In this document: one piece after another, positions 27,129 through 35,965 of the stretch
How positions within the stretch are numbered: the first letter of the stretch is position 1
How the letters are laid out: every line of letters begins with the position of its first letter
Source: Thalassobaculum litoreum DSM 18839
Lineage (GTDB): Bacteria; Pseudomonadota; Alphaproteobacteria; Thalassobaculales; Thalassobaculaceae
Length of the DNA: 64,000 nucleotides
Assembly: GCF_900102465.1 (NCBI RefSeq)
Contig: NZ_FNBW01000007.1
Location: 124,001 to 188,000 of the forward strand
Direction: 5' to 3'
Notes under the pieces: model-generated
Told to the model about the DNA's origin: nothing
Databases searched by the model: none
What the model saw: the letters and a program-made list of their open reading frames with translations, nothing else
Position numbers and translations under genes: made by a program

Positions 27129-28562
27129 TCAGCGTCCCCCGGCCCGAATGCGCGAGGCCGGCGTGCCGGTCTCGTCCTTGCCGGCCGCTTCGAGGGCCGT
27201 GACAATCGCCTTCATGCCCATGGCGAGCGATCCTTTGATGAGCACCACGTCGCCATCCTTCACGTTGTCCGCGACCGCGTCGGCCAGGGCGCCGGCGGTC
27301 GGTGTCCACAGGGTCACGCGATCCGGGCCCAGCGCGTCGCGCAGATGGGCCATGGCATCGCCGCAGAGGTAGATCGCATCCGGCTGGGTCGCCTCGACGG
27401 CATCCTTCAGCCCGGCATGGGCGGTGGGCGCGGTCTCGCCCAGTTCGCGCATGTCGCCGAGCACCAGGATCCGGCGGGCGGCCCGGGTTCCGCCGAACAC
27501 GGACAGCGCGGCGCGCACCGCCGGCGGGCTGGCGTTGTAGCTTTCGTCGATCAGCAGCGCGCTGCCGCCATCGGCTGTGGCCAGGGCGATCTGCCCGCCG
27601 CGGCCGCGCATGGCCGATACGGTGGCGAGACGCTCTAGGCAGGGGGCGATGTCGAGCTTCAGGGCGTGCAGAACCGCGACCACGCCGAGGCTGTTGAAAC
27701 CCCAGTGCTGGCCGATGCCGCCGACGGTCCAGTGCATCTCCACACCGGCCACGGTCGCGGTGACCCGGGTGCCGTCGGTGCCGGGTTCGATCGCGAGGCC
27801 GCGGACGTCGCAGGTGGCGCCCTGGCCGAAGGTGGCGATGCGGTCCACGCCGAGCGTCCGGGCCCGGGCGCGGATCCGCTCGAAGCTGGCGTTATCTGCG
27901 TTCAGAACGGCGATGCCGCCGGGCTCGAGGCCCTCCAGGATCTCCGCCTTGGCGTCGGCGATGCCGTCGATGCCGTCGAAGAACTCGATATGCACCGGCT
28001 CGACATTGGTGATGACCGTGGCGTGCGGCGCGACGAGACGGGTCAGCGGCCTGATCTCGTCGGCGTGGTTCATGCCGAGCTCGAAAACTGCGAAGTCGCA
28101 ATCCCGCGGCAGACGGGCCAGGGAAAGCGGTGCGCCGATATGGTTGTTCAGGTTGCCGACGCTCGCCACGGTCCTGCCATGGACGGCGAGGCAGGCGGCC
28201 AGCATTTCCTTCGTACCGGTCTTGCCGACGCTGCCGGTCACCGCGACGATCCGGGCCTGGGAGCGCGCACGGGCGGCGCGGGCCAGATCCTCCAGCCCCT
28301 CGAGCACGTCCGTCACCACCAGGAGCGGCGCATCCTCCAGCCCTTCGGGCACGCGGGACACGAGGGCGGCGGCGGCACCGGCCTGCAGCGCGGCGGCGAC
28401 ATAGTCATGGCCGTCCACCCGCTCGCCGGGCAGGGCGACGAACAGGTCGCCGGCCGCGATCTTGCGGCTGTCGATGGTCACGCCGCTGGCCGACCAGTCG
28501 GGGCCGTGAGCCTGGCCCTGGGTCGCCTCGACGGCGGCGTCGCGGGTCCAAAGCGCGGTCAT
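27129..28562 (-). CDS. murF: UDP-MurNAc-tripeptide--D-alanyl-D-alanine ligase
   Basis: A 477-residue Mur ligase that adds D-Ala-D-Ala to complete the pentapeptide. The P-loop reads TGSVGKTGTKEML, and the central FELGMNHADEI block, the NVEPVHIEFF motif and LLIDESYNASPPAVRAAL are all intact. It lies 3 bp from mraY and overlaps murE by 4 bp. Cytoplasmic. Confidence 0.95.
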   Translation of the reverse strand: MTALWTRDAAVEATQGQAHGPDWSASGVTIDSRKIAAGDLFVALPGERVDGHDYVAAALQAGAAAALVSRVPEGLEDAPLLVVTDVLEGLEDLARAARARSQARIVAVTGSVGKTGTKEMLAACLAVHGRTVASVGNLNNHIGAPLSLARLPRDCDFAVFELGMNHADEIRPLTRLVAPHATVITNVEPVHIEFFDGIDGIADAKAEILEGLEPGGIAVLNADNASFERIRARARTLGVDRIATFGQGATCDVRGLAIEPGTDGTRVTATVAGVEMHWTVGGIGQHWGFNSLGVVAVLHALKLDIAPCLERLATVSAMRGRGGQIALATADGGSALLIDESYNASPPAVRAALSVFGGTRAARRILVLGDMRELGETAPTAHAGLKDAVEATQPDAIYLCGDAMAHLRDALGPDRVTLWTPTAGALADAVADNVKDGDVVLIKGSLAMGMKAIVTALEAAGKDETGTPASRIRAGGR

Positions 28563-30022
28563 GCGTCACCTGCCCGCGCGGCAATCGCCTCGCGCGCCAC
28601 GGTGGCGTCGTCGAACGGGTGTTTGACGCCCCGAATTTCCTGACCCTGCTCGTGGCCCTTGCCGGCGATCACAAGCACGTCGCCGGGGCCGAGCCTCGCG
28701 ACCGTCTCATGGATCGCCGCGCGGCGGTCGCCGATCTCCACTCCGCCCTTGCAGGCGGCCAGGGTGGCGGCACGGATCAGCGCCGGGTCCTCGGAGCGTG
28801 GATTGTCGTCGGTGACGATCGGCCGGTCGGCGTATTTGGCGACGGCGCTGCCCATCATCGGCCGCTTGCCGGGATCGCGGTCGCCGCCGCAGCCGAACAC
28901 GCACCAGAGTTCGCCGTCCGTGTGCGGCCGCACCGCCTTCAGTACCGTCTCCAGCGCGTCGGAGGTGTGGGCGTAATCGACATAGACGGCGGCGCCGTTC
29001 TCCAGCACCGCGACCCGTTCCATGCGGCCGCGCACGCCGGTCAGGCGGGGCAGGGCCTCCAGCGCGAGCTGCATCGGGGTTCCGCTGCCGATCGCGAGGC
29101 CTAGGGCGGCGAGCGCGTTCCAGGCCTGGAAGTCGCCGACCAGCGCCAACTCGACCACGTGGGAGCGGCCGCCGACGGCGATCTCCAGCTCCTGGCCGGT
29201 GGGGCGGGCCCGGCGCTCGACCAGACGCAACTCGGCGCCGGGCCGCATGCCGTAGGACATCACCCGGTGCTGACGGCGTTCGGCCGCCTCGCGGAACTTG
29301 TCGAACTCCGCGGAATCCATGTTCAGCACGGCGGTGCCGCCCGGCGCCATGACCCGGTCGAACAGGCCGAGCTTGGCGGTGCGGTAGGCGTCCATGTCGC
29401 CGTGATAGTCGAGATGGTCGCGGGTCAGGTTGGTGAAGGCGGCCGCCTTGATCTCGACCCCGTCCAGGCGCGCCTGGTCCAGACCGTGGCTGGACGCCTC
29501 CAGGGCGGCGTGATCGACGCTGACATCGGCCAGATCGTGCAGCACCTGATGAAGGTGGATCGGATCCGGCGTCGTCAGGCTCGGGCCGGTGGTCTCGCCG
29601 TCGACGGTCAGGCCCAGCGTGCCGATCGACGCGGCGGAATAGCCCGCACCGTTCCAGATCTGACGGGTGAACTCGGCCACCGAGGTCTTGCCGTTGGTGC
29701 CGGTCACGGCCACGATCGTTTCCGGCTGCGGGCCGTAGAAGCAGGCGGCCATGCGGGCGAGGCGGCGGCGCGGGTTGGCATCGCGCACCAGCCCGACCGC
29801 GCACTCGGCAATGTCGGGGGTGGTCAGCACGGCGGCCGCGCCCTTGGCGACGGCATCGGCGATATAGGCGCGGCCGTCCAGCTTGGAGCCCGGCAGGGCG
29901 GCGAACAGGAAACCCGGGCGCACCTCGCGGCTGTCGGCGGTCAGGCCGACGATTTCCGGGTCTCCGGAAACCAGGACCGCCGGGGCCGCGCTCTGGGCGT
30001 TGATGAGATCAGAAAGACGCAA
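28559..30022 (-). CDS. murE: UDP-MurNAc-L-Ala-D-Glu--meso-diaminopimelate ligase
   Basis: A 487-residue Mur ligase. The P-loop is TGTNGKTSVAEF, with NLTRDHLDYHG in the centre. The DNPRSEDP motif marks the meso-diaminopimelate-adding enzyme rather than the lysine type. I place the start at TTG 30020-30022: a strong GGAGG sits 8 nt upstream and the protein then begins MRLSDL, as MurE proteins usually do. The ATG at 30040 lacks a ribosome site. With the TTG start the gene overlaps ftsI by 14 bp. Confidence 0.93.
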   Translation of the reverse strand: MRLSDLINAQSAAPAVLVSGDPEIVGLTADSREVRPGFLFAALPGSKLDGRAYIADAVAKGAAAVLTTPDIAECAVGLVRDANPRRRLARMAACFYGPQPETIVAVTGTNGKTSVAEFTRQIWNGAGYSAASIGTLGLTVDGETTGPSLTTPDPIHLHQVLHDLADVSVDHAALEASSHGLDQARLDGVEIKAAAFTNLTRDHLDYHGDMDAYRTAKLGLFDRVMAPGGTAVLNMDSAEFDKFREAAERRQHRVMSYGMRPGAELRLVERRARPTGQELEIAVGGRSHVVELALVGDFQAWNALAALGLAIGSGTPMQLALEALPRLTGVRGRMERVAVLENGAAVYVDYAHTSDALETVLKAVRPHTDGELWCVFGCGGDRDPGKRPMMGSAVAKYADRPIVTDDNPRSEDPALIRAATLAACKGGVEIGDRRAAIHETVARLGPGDVLVIAGKGHEQGQEIRGVKHPFDDATVAREAIAARAGDA

Positions 30023-31721
30023 GTCGTTTACCTCCAGCATCAGGCAAATCGACCAGCAGATCGCGGCGAATCTCGGGCGCGTCCATGTCCACCGGCGCCA
30101 CACCAAGGAGGGGGGCGGCGCGTTCGACGATGCGCTTGACGGCAGGGGCCGCGACCCAGCCGCCGGTGGCGTAGCCATGGCTGAACTTCTGGCCCTTCGG
30201 CTCGTCCACCATGATCAGGATGACGTATTTCGGGTCGTTCACCGGGAACGCGGCGACGAAGGACGACAGCAGCGACTTGCGGGCGTAACCGCGGCCGCCG
30301 CCAGCCTTTTCCGCCGTACCGGTCTTGCCGCCCACCAGGTAGCCCTCGGCGTCGGCGTTGCGGCCGGTGCCGTCCATGACGACGAGCCGCATCAGCTTGC
30401 GCATGACCTCGGAGGTGGACGGCTTCAGCACCTCCTCGCCCAGCACGCGGCCGGTGGTCTTCAGCAGGGTCGTCGGCCGCTTGATGCCACCATTGACCAC
30501 AGTTGCCACGCCGGCGGCGAGGTGCATCGGGCTGACCGAGAGGCCGTGACCGAAGGAAATCGTCATGGTGTTGATCGGCCGCCAGGGCGAGGGCACCAGC
30601 GGGTACCCGCGCTCCGGCAACTCCAGCGACATGGGCTGCAGCATGCCCATGCGCCCCATGAACTCCTTCTGGCGCTCGGTGCCGACGTCCATCGCCATCT
30701 TCACCGAGCCGATATTGGAGGAGTACTTGAAGATCTCGGCCACCGAGAGCCAGCGGTTCTCGCCATGGAAGTCGTTGATGGTGAAGCGGGCGATCTTGAT
30801 CGGCTTGCTGGCGTCGTAGCCGTCTCGCAGGGTCACCGTGCCGGCGTCCAGCGCCATGGCGGTGTTAAAGATCTTGAAGGTCGATCCCATCTCGTACACG
30901 CCGAGCGTGGCGCGGTTGAAGCGCTGATCGTCGCTCATCTCGGCGGCCATGTTCGGATCAAAGTCGGGCAGCGAGACCATGGCGACGGTCTCGCCAGTAT
31001 CGACGTCGAGCACGATGCCGGTGCCGCCGATCGCCTCGAACAGGCTGATCTGATGGGCCAGTTCCTGGCGCACGATGTGCTGGATGCGCAGATCGATCGA
31101 CAGGTGCAACGGCTCGCGGCCGTCGCGCAGCACGTCGTCGAAGGACCGCTCCACGCCGGAGATGCCGCGGTCGTCGATATCGGTGAAGCCGACCACATGG
31201 GCCATCAGCGAGCTCTGCGGATAGATCCGCTTCCACTCGTCCATGAAATGCAGCCCCGGAATGCCCAGCGCGTTCACCCGGTACTGCTCGTGCGGGGTCA
31301 GGCTGCGCTTCAGCCACACGAAGCGGCGGTTGGCCCGCAGCTTGGCCTCGACCTCGGGTACCGCCAGATCGGTCAGCACGGTGGTCAGCCGGCGCGCGGC
31401 ACGGGCCGGATCCAAGACCTCGCTCGGGTCGGCGTAGAGCGACGGCGTGCGCAGGGACGTCGCCACCAGCAGGCCGTTGCGGTCGACGATATCGGCGCGG
31501 CCGGTCTGCAGCGCGGCGTCGGCGGCGGCGGTCGGCACCGTCGGCTCGTTGTGATCGCGCAGCGCCGACAGTTCGACCACGCGCCCGGCGACGGCGGTGA
31601 AGGCCAGCGTCAGCAGGCAGCCCGCGAGGATGAGACGGTTACGGCCGATTTCCAGCGCCTGCTTGGTCACGCCCTCCAGGCGCACCGACTTACCCGCTTG
31701 GATCTGGGGGAAGTCGGTCAT
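30009..31721 (-). CDS. ftsI: Septal transpeptidase FtsI (PBP3)
   Basis: A 570-residue class B penicillin-binding protein that cross-links septal peptidoglycan. It has a short cytoplasmic N-terminus, one transmembrane anchor near residues 28-48, the pedestal domain with RGISGVERSFDD, and the transpeptidase domain with GSTFK (active Ser), YSSNIGS and GGKTGTAEK. The ATG at 31721 overlaps the ftsL stop (ATGA); the open frame further upstream is inside ftsL. It works with FtsW. Confidence 0.96.
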   Translation of the reverse strand: MTDFPQIQAGKSVRLEGVTKQALEIGRNRLILAGCLLTLAFTAVAGRVVELSALRDHNEPTVPTAAADAALQTGRADIVDRNGLLVATSLRTPSLYADPSEVLDPARAARRLTTVLTDLAVPEVEAKLRANRRFVWLKRSLTPHEQYRVNALGIPGLHFMDEWKRIYPQSSLMAHVVGFTDIDDRGISGVERSFDDVLRDGREPLHLSIDLRIQHIVRQELAHQISLFEAIGGTGIVLDVDTGETVAMVSLPDFDPNMAAEMSDDQRFNRATLGVYEMGSTFKIFNTAMALDAGTVTLRDGYDASKPIKIARFTINDFHGENRWLSVAEIFKYSSNIGSVKMAMDVGTERQKEFMGRMGMLQPMSLELPERGYPLVPSPWRPINTMTISFGHGLSVSPMHLAAGVATVVNGGIKRPTTLLKTTGRVLGEEVLKPSTSEVMRKLMRLVVMDGTGRNADAEGYLVGGKTGTAEKAGGGRGYARKSLLSSFVAAFPVNDPKYVILIMVDEPKGQKFSHGYATGGWVAAPAVKRIVERAAPLLGVAPVDMDAPEIRRDLLVDLPDAGGKRLASF

Positions 31722-32125
31722 CGGCGCACCTTCGCGGAGATGGTGATCGGACGCGGCAGCGGCGCCGGTGGCGCGAACGCCGGCAGGTCGTCGGTGGCGG
31801 CCGCGGCTTCGCGGATCCCGGCGGTCATCGTCCCAGCCTCTTCGAACGATGGCAGGCGGATCGGCAACTGCTCGATCCGGCCGAGGCGGGTGGTGTCCAG
31901 CGGCACCAGGTCGAGGTGGCGGCGGACCATCGCCTCCAGGTTGCTCGGCCGGTTCAGGTAGGACCACTCGGCCTCGAGCACGTGAACCGCTTCCTGGTTG
32001 GCAAGGATCTCGCGGTGCAGGGCGGCGAGCTTCTCCTCGCGGTCCTGGACCTCGTACTTGACCAGGAACAGGGCGACGCCGAGACAGGCGGCGACGAGGA
32101 ACCAAAGGATCGTTACGCGACGCAT
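31718..32125 (-). CDS. ftsL: Cell division protein FtsL
   Basis: A 135-residue bitopic divisome protein. It has a very short cytoplasmic N-terminus (MRRV), one transmembrane helix at about 5-22, then a heptad-like coiled-coil segment around 25-65 (EEKLAALHREILANQEAVHV) containing the typical LEAEWSYLNRP motif. The C-terminal third is Pro/Ala-rich. Its ATG overlaps the rsmH stop by one base (TGATG). Position between rsmH and ftsI is diagnostic for this poorly conserved gene. Confidence 0.92.
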   Translation of the reverse strand: MRRVTILWFLVAACLGVALFLVKYEVQDREEKLAALHREILANQEAVHVLEAEWSYLNRPSNLEAMVRRHLDLVPLDTTRLGRIEQLPIRLPSFEEAGTMTAGIREAAAATDDLPAFAPPAPLPRPITISAKVRR

Positions 32126-33141
32126 CACGCTGCCTCCTGCCCGGTCCAGGCCGGGGCATCCGTGCGGTGACCGACCCGCAGACGGGCGGAGCGGGCGCGG
32201 GGGTTGCGCGCGATCTCCTCCTCGGAGGGAGCGATCGGACGCGTGCTGGTCAGGGTGAAGGTCGGCGCGCGCTCGGCGCGCTTGCCGGCGATGGCGTCGG
32301 GGGTGTGGCGCGAGGGGTTCGCGGTGCGGCCGGAGCGCTGGCGCAGGAAGGTCTTCACCCGCCGGTCCTCCAGCGAATGGAAAGACACCACCGCCAGCCG
32401 ACCGCCCGGGGCGAGCAGCCGCTCGGCGGCGTCCAGGCCCTGGTCGAGCTCTTCCAGTTCCCTGTTCACGTGGATGCGCAGGGCCTGGAAGGTACGGGTG
32501 GCAGAATCGATATTGCCCCTGGAAGAGGAACCGGCCGGGGCGGACGGCACCACCCGGCGGACCAGCTCGGCAAGCTCGCCGGTCCGCCGGATGGGCGTCG
32601 TCGTCCGTGCCGTGACGATCGCTTTGGCGACGCGGCGGGCATACCGCTCCTCGCCGAGGTGGAAGATGATGTCGGCCAGTTCCTTCTCGCTCGCCTCGTT
32701 CACCACGTCGGCCGCCGTCGGACCGTCGCGCTCCATGCGCATGTCCAGCGGGCCGTCGAAGCGGAAGGAGAAGCCGCGCTCGGCCTCGTCGAGCTGGGGG
32801 GAGGAGACGCCGAGATCGAGGGTGACACCATCGACATTGGGGTAGCCGGCCGCGCGGGCCAGGCTGTCCATCTCGCCGAATCGGCCGTGCAGGGGGATCA
32901 GCCGGCTGCCGTTCGGCCCACCGTTTTCCGGCGCCAAGAAATCCTGGGCCAGGGTCTGGGCGCGGGCGATCGCGTCGGGGTCGCGATCGACGGCGAGAAC
33001 GGTGCAATCGGCGGCCTCCAGGATCGCGCGGGTATAGCCGCCGACCCCGAAGGTGCCGTCGAGATGGCAGTCGCCGGCCTTGGGAGCGAGGGCAGTCACG
33101 ACCTCGGCCAGCAGAACGGAGATGTGGAGGGAGCCATTCAT
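32125..33141 (-). CDS. rsmH: 16S rRNA m4C1402 methyltransferase RsmH (MraW)
   Basis: A 338-residue SAM-dependent methyltransferase that N4-methylates C1402 of 16S rRNA. Family blocks are HISVLLAEVV at the N-terminus, the SAM-binding DGTFGVGGYTRAIL, DLGVSSPQLDEAERGFSF, and the C-terminal FHSLEDRRVKTFL. Its ATG overlaps the mraZ stop by 4 bp. Confidence 0.96.
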   Translation of the reverse strand: MNGSLHISVLLAEVVTALAPKAGDCHLDGTFGVGGYTRAILEAADCTVLAVDRDPDAIARAQTLAQDFLAPENGGPNGSRLIPLHGRFGEMDSLARAAGYPNVDGVTLDLGVSSPQLDEAERGFSFRFDGPLDMRMERDGPTAADVVNEASEKELADIIFHLGEERYARRVAKAIVTARTTTPIRRTGELAELVRRVVPSAPAGSSSRGNIDSATRTFQALRIHVNRELEELDQGLDAAERLLAPGGRLAVVSFHSLEDRRVKTFLRQRSGRTANPSRHTPDAIAGKRAERAPTFTLTSTRPIAPSEEEIARNPRARSARLRVGHRTDAPAWTGQEAA

Positions 33142-33605
33142 CGCCCGCCCCCGTCACTTGGTTTGACGATGCGCAGGGTCGCACCCTTGTCGCGGGCGCG
33201 CTGGCGGGCGGCGTTGCGGTGGGCGTCGAACGCGGCGGGCTCCCACACCTGGAAGCTCTTGCCGAGGCCGACGAACATCGCGGTCTCGCCCATGCCGGCG
33301 AAGTCGGCCAGATCCTTGGGCAGCATGATGCGGCCGTCGCCGTCGATGGTGAGGCGCACGCTGTCGGCCAGGATGGTCTGAAGGTTTTCCGCTTCCTCGG
33401 AGAACGCGTCGAGCGCGTCGATGGATTCGGCGATCTGTTCGATCCTTTCGTCCCCGCATCCTTCGAGGCAGGGGTGCTTGAACGATGGATACAGGATGAC
33501 GCCGCCGGAGCGCTCCTGCTCGAGGGCGGCACGAAACGTCGCAGGAACCGAGACCCGGCCCTTCTTGTCGATCCTGTTCGCGAATGTGGACAGAAAAACC
33601 GCCAC
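33138..33605 (-). CDS. mraZ: Transcriptional regulator MraZ
   Basis: A 155-residue MraZ with two AbrB/SpoVT-like swapped hairpin domains, each carrying the conserved basic pair: KKGRVSVPATFR in the first and GDGRIMLPKDLADFAG in the second. It forms a ring that binds TGGG repeats upstream and regulates the division cluster, including itself. I chose the GTG at 33603-33605 (GAGGG just upstream), since the protein then starts in the family-typical FLSTFANRIDKKGR. The extra 63 codons of open frame upstream run through the operator region and are not coding. Confidence 0.93.
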   Translation of the reverse strand: MAVFLSTFANRIDKKGRVSVPATFRAALEQERSGGVILYPSFKHPCLEGCGDERIEQIAESIDALDAFSEEAENLQTILADSVRLTIDGDGRIMLPKDLADFAGMGETAMFVGLGKSFQVWEPAAFDAHRNAARQRARDKGATLRIVKPSDGGGR

Positions 33606-33754
33606 CCGTGCCCTCGCGTGCCGGCTGCCCGGCGTTATTCCCCTACGACCTTGCGGCCTCGACCTCCTTGCACCCGTGACCGGTTCCGAGCGTGTCCCCC
33701 GATACGGATCGGGCCGGTGAACGACGACGGGCGTGGAGCGCCCACCGTCATTCA

Positions 33755-33798
33755 TGGGATATGATGGGATATCATGGGACATTATGGGGGTCAATGGG
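33755..33798. promoter_or_regulatory. MraZ operator: five TGGG boxes at 10-bp spacing
   Basis: TGGG occurs at 33755, 33765, 33775, 33785 and 33795, exactly 10 bp apart, on the plus strand. Ten-bp TGGG repeats are the known MraZ binding pattern. Here the boxes read on the strand opposite to mraZ and lie 150-193 bp upstream of its start, covering the candidate promoter. Confidence 0.8.
33766..33794 (-). promoter_or_regulatory. Candidate mraZ promoter inside the MraZ boxes
   Basis: On the minus strand TTGACC (33789-33794) is followed after 17 bp by TATCCC (33766-33771). The -35 fits well, the -10 is weak. Overlap with the TGGG boxes would explain autorepression by MraZ. Confidence 0.35.
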
Positions 33799-33932
33799 AA
33801 CAGACCCGCACTCTTTGGGTTTTACAGGTGTTTTCCGGGTCCGGCTGGGCGTTCGTTCTGTGAAGCGAAGAAAAACCGTTAGGCGAGAAAGCAGAGGGTT
33901 TCGGCGCGATAAAAGGACGTTTCACGAATACT

Positions 33933-33947
33933 GTTCATGATATGTTC
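33933..33947. promoter_or_regulatory. LexA/SOS box GTTC-N7-GTTC upstream of the division cluster
   Basis: GTTC at 33933-33936 and again at 33944-33947 with exactly 7 bp between, the consensus for alphaproteobacterial LexA. On the minus strand it overlaps a -35-like TGAACA (33932-33937) that has a TTTTAT (33909-33914) after 17 bp. A transcript from it would run toward mraZ. Chance occurrence is possible. Confidence 0.45.
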
Positions 33948-33952
33948 CGATT

Positions 33953-34019
33953 TGGGGTGGGCAGGCCCAAATGGGATGGCATGGGACACTCACCTGGGAC
34001 GGCATGGGGTCCGGCTGGG
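33953..34019. other. Second TGGG cluster between the LexA box and rnpB
   Basis: TGGG starts at 33953, 33958, 33972, 33982, 33995, 34005 and 34016. Two pairs keep 10-bp spacing, the rest are 5, 11, 13 or 14 bp apart. This may be a secondary or decaying MraZ site. The remainder of 33606-34029 apart from the listed sites shows no convincing gene on either strand. Confidence 0.3.
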
Positions 34020-34029
34020 AAAAGCGAAA

Positions 34030-34438
<409 letters not shown>

Positions 34439-34505
34439 CGGCGAGAGGTAAGCCTCCCCCCGCGACGCGTCAAGCAAAGGCGGCGTCCGAACGATGGCAG
34501 ATACG

Positions 34506-34532
34506 AAAACGCCCGCCGGTGAGGGCGGGCGT
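34506..34532 (-). terminator. Intrinsic terminator after the decarboxylase gene
   Basis: On the minus strand CGCCCGCC (34524-34531) pairs with GGCGGGCG (34510-34517) over a 6-nt loop and is followed by TTTT. It lies 29 bp past the decarboxylase stop and insulates rnpB. Confidence 0.8.
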
Positions 34533-34560
34533 CTCCTGAACAGGATGCAGGGCCGGTGCG

Positions 34561-35826
34561 TCAGACGCAGACGGTCTCCAGCGGCGGGAAGCCGTTGAAG
34601 CCGACCGAGGAGTAGGTCGAGGTATACGCACCCGTCGCCAGGATCAGCACCTCGTCGCCCGCCCGCAGGGACATCGGCATGGCGTAGCCGGCCTTCTCGT
34701 ACAGGATGTCGGCGCTGTCGCAGCTCGGGCCGGCCAGGATCACCGGACCGGTGGCACCGGTCAGCTCCGTCCCCTCGCGGGTGGCGGTCAGCCGGTACTT
34801 GATCGCCTCGTCCATGGTCTCGGCGAGACCGGAGAACTTGCCGATGTCGAGATAGATCCAGCGCTCGTCCTCGCCGGCGTCCTTCTTGGACACCAGGACG
34901 ACCTCGGAGCGGATGACGCCCGCGTCGCCGACAAGGCCGCGGCCCGGCTCGGCGATGGTGGTGATGCCCATGCCGGCGAAGTGCTTCTCCAGGGCGGCCA
35001 TGATGGCGTTGCCATAGGCGTCCGCCTCGGCGACGTCGTCACGGTAGCGGGCCGGGAAGCCGCCGCCGATATTCACCAGATCGAGCTCGATCCCGTCCTG
35101 CGCCAGCTCGGCGAACAGGGCGGCGGTCTCGGCCAGCGCGCCGTCCCACTGGGCCAGATCGCTCTGCTGCGAGCCCACATGGAAGGACACGCCCCGTGGG
35201 GTCAGGCCCATCTCGGCGGCCTTGCGGAGCAGGGTGGCGGCCATGGACGGGGTGCAGCCGAACTTCCGCGACAGCGGCCAGTCGGCCCCTTCGCCGGAGG
35301 TCAGGATACGGCAGAACACCTCGGCACCCGGCGCGCTGCGGGCGAGCTTCTCCAGCTCTTCCTCGGCGTCGAAGGCGAAGAGCGGCACGCCGACCGAATG
35401 GGCGAAGGCGATGTCGCGCTCTTTCTTGATGGTGTTGCCGAAGGACAGCCGGGAGGCGTCGACGCCGCGCGCCAGGCACAGCTCGATCTCGCCGCGGCTG
35501 GCCACGTCGAAGCGGCAACCGAGAGCGGCCAGCCGGTCGACCACGCCATTGGCCGGGTTCGCCTTCACCGCGTAGTAGATCGCGGTCTCCGGCAGGGCCC
35601 GGGCCAGCGCCCGGTAGTTCCACTCGACGACCGACAGGTCGACGGCGAGGACCGGGTGCTCATGGGCGGTCGCCGCGAAATAGTCGCGGATCGCGTCCGT
35701 CACTTCGCCGCGCGGCGGTGTCGCGGCCGGCACAAGGCTCAGCAGCGGCTTTGACGCCGGAATCGGACGACGGGTATCGGTTGAGGTACGGAGACGGGCG
35801 CGCACGCCCGCTTCGGGTTGCAGCAT
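34561..35826 (-). CDS. Ornithine/lysine/diaminopimelate-type PLP decarboxylase (ODC fold)
   Basis: A 421-residue fold-type III PLP decarboxylase of the eukaryotic-like ornithine decarboxylase group. The PLP lysine is Lys88 in YYAVKANP. HVGSQQSD, the glycine-rich NIGGGFPARY phosphate site, AEPGRGLVG, and the catalytic Cys-Asp in GPSCDSAD near the C-terminus are present. It makes putrescine (or cadaverine) from ornithine (or lysine). I chose the ATG at 35826, preceded by GAAGGGGG; the residues before it in the longer frame look non-coding. The first 40 residues are a non-conserved leader. Agmatinase at 54390 would be a second route to putrescine in the same genome. Confidence 0.88.
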   Translation of the reverse strand: MLQPEAGVRARLRTSTDTRRPIPASKPLLSLVPAATPPRGEVTDAIRDYFAATAHEHPVLAVDLSVVEWNYRALARALPETAIYYAVKANPANGVVDRLAALGCRFDVASRGEIELCLARGVDASRLSFGNTIKKERDIAFAHSVGVPLFAFDAEEELEKLARSAPGAEVFCRILTSGEGADWPLSRKFGCTPSMAATLLRKAAEMGLTPRGVSFHVGSQQSDLAQWDGALAETAALFAELAQDGIELDLVNIGGGFPARYRDDVAEADAYGNAIMAALEKHFAGMGITTIAEPGRGLVGDAGVIRSEVVLVSKKDAGEDERWIYLDIGKFSGLAETMDEAIKYRLTATREGTELTGATGPVILAGPSCDSADILYEKAGYAMPMSLRAGDEVLILATGAYTSTYSSVGFNGFPPLETVCV

Positions 35827-35965
35827 CGTGGGGTTCCCCCTTCGCAACCGCCCACCTAAGGGACGGGGTTGTGAAAAGAGACGCCTCTCGTCGTTGCTTA
35901 ACCGCTGTGGGGCCAGGGGCACGTGCGTTTGCGTCGGTGATCGGAACGTATGAACGAACGATCTG

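Noticed and set aside
33692-33940. 82-codon plus-strand frame across the mraZ regulatory region
   Set aside because: It runs through the TGGG boxes and the LexA-like site, lacks a ribosome site and has an implausible Arg/Trp-rich product.
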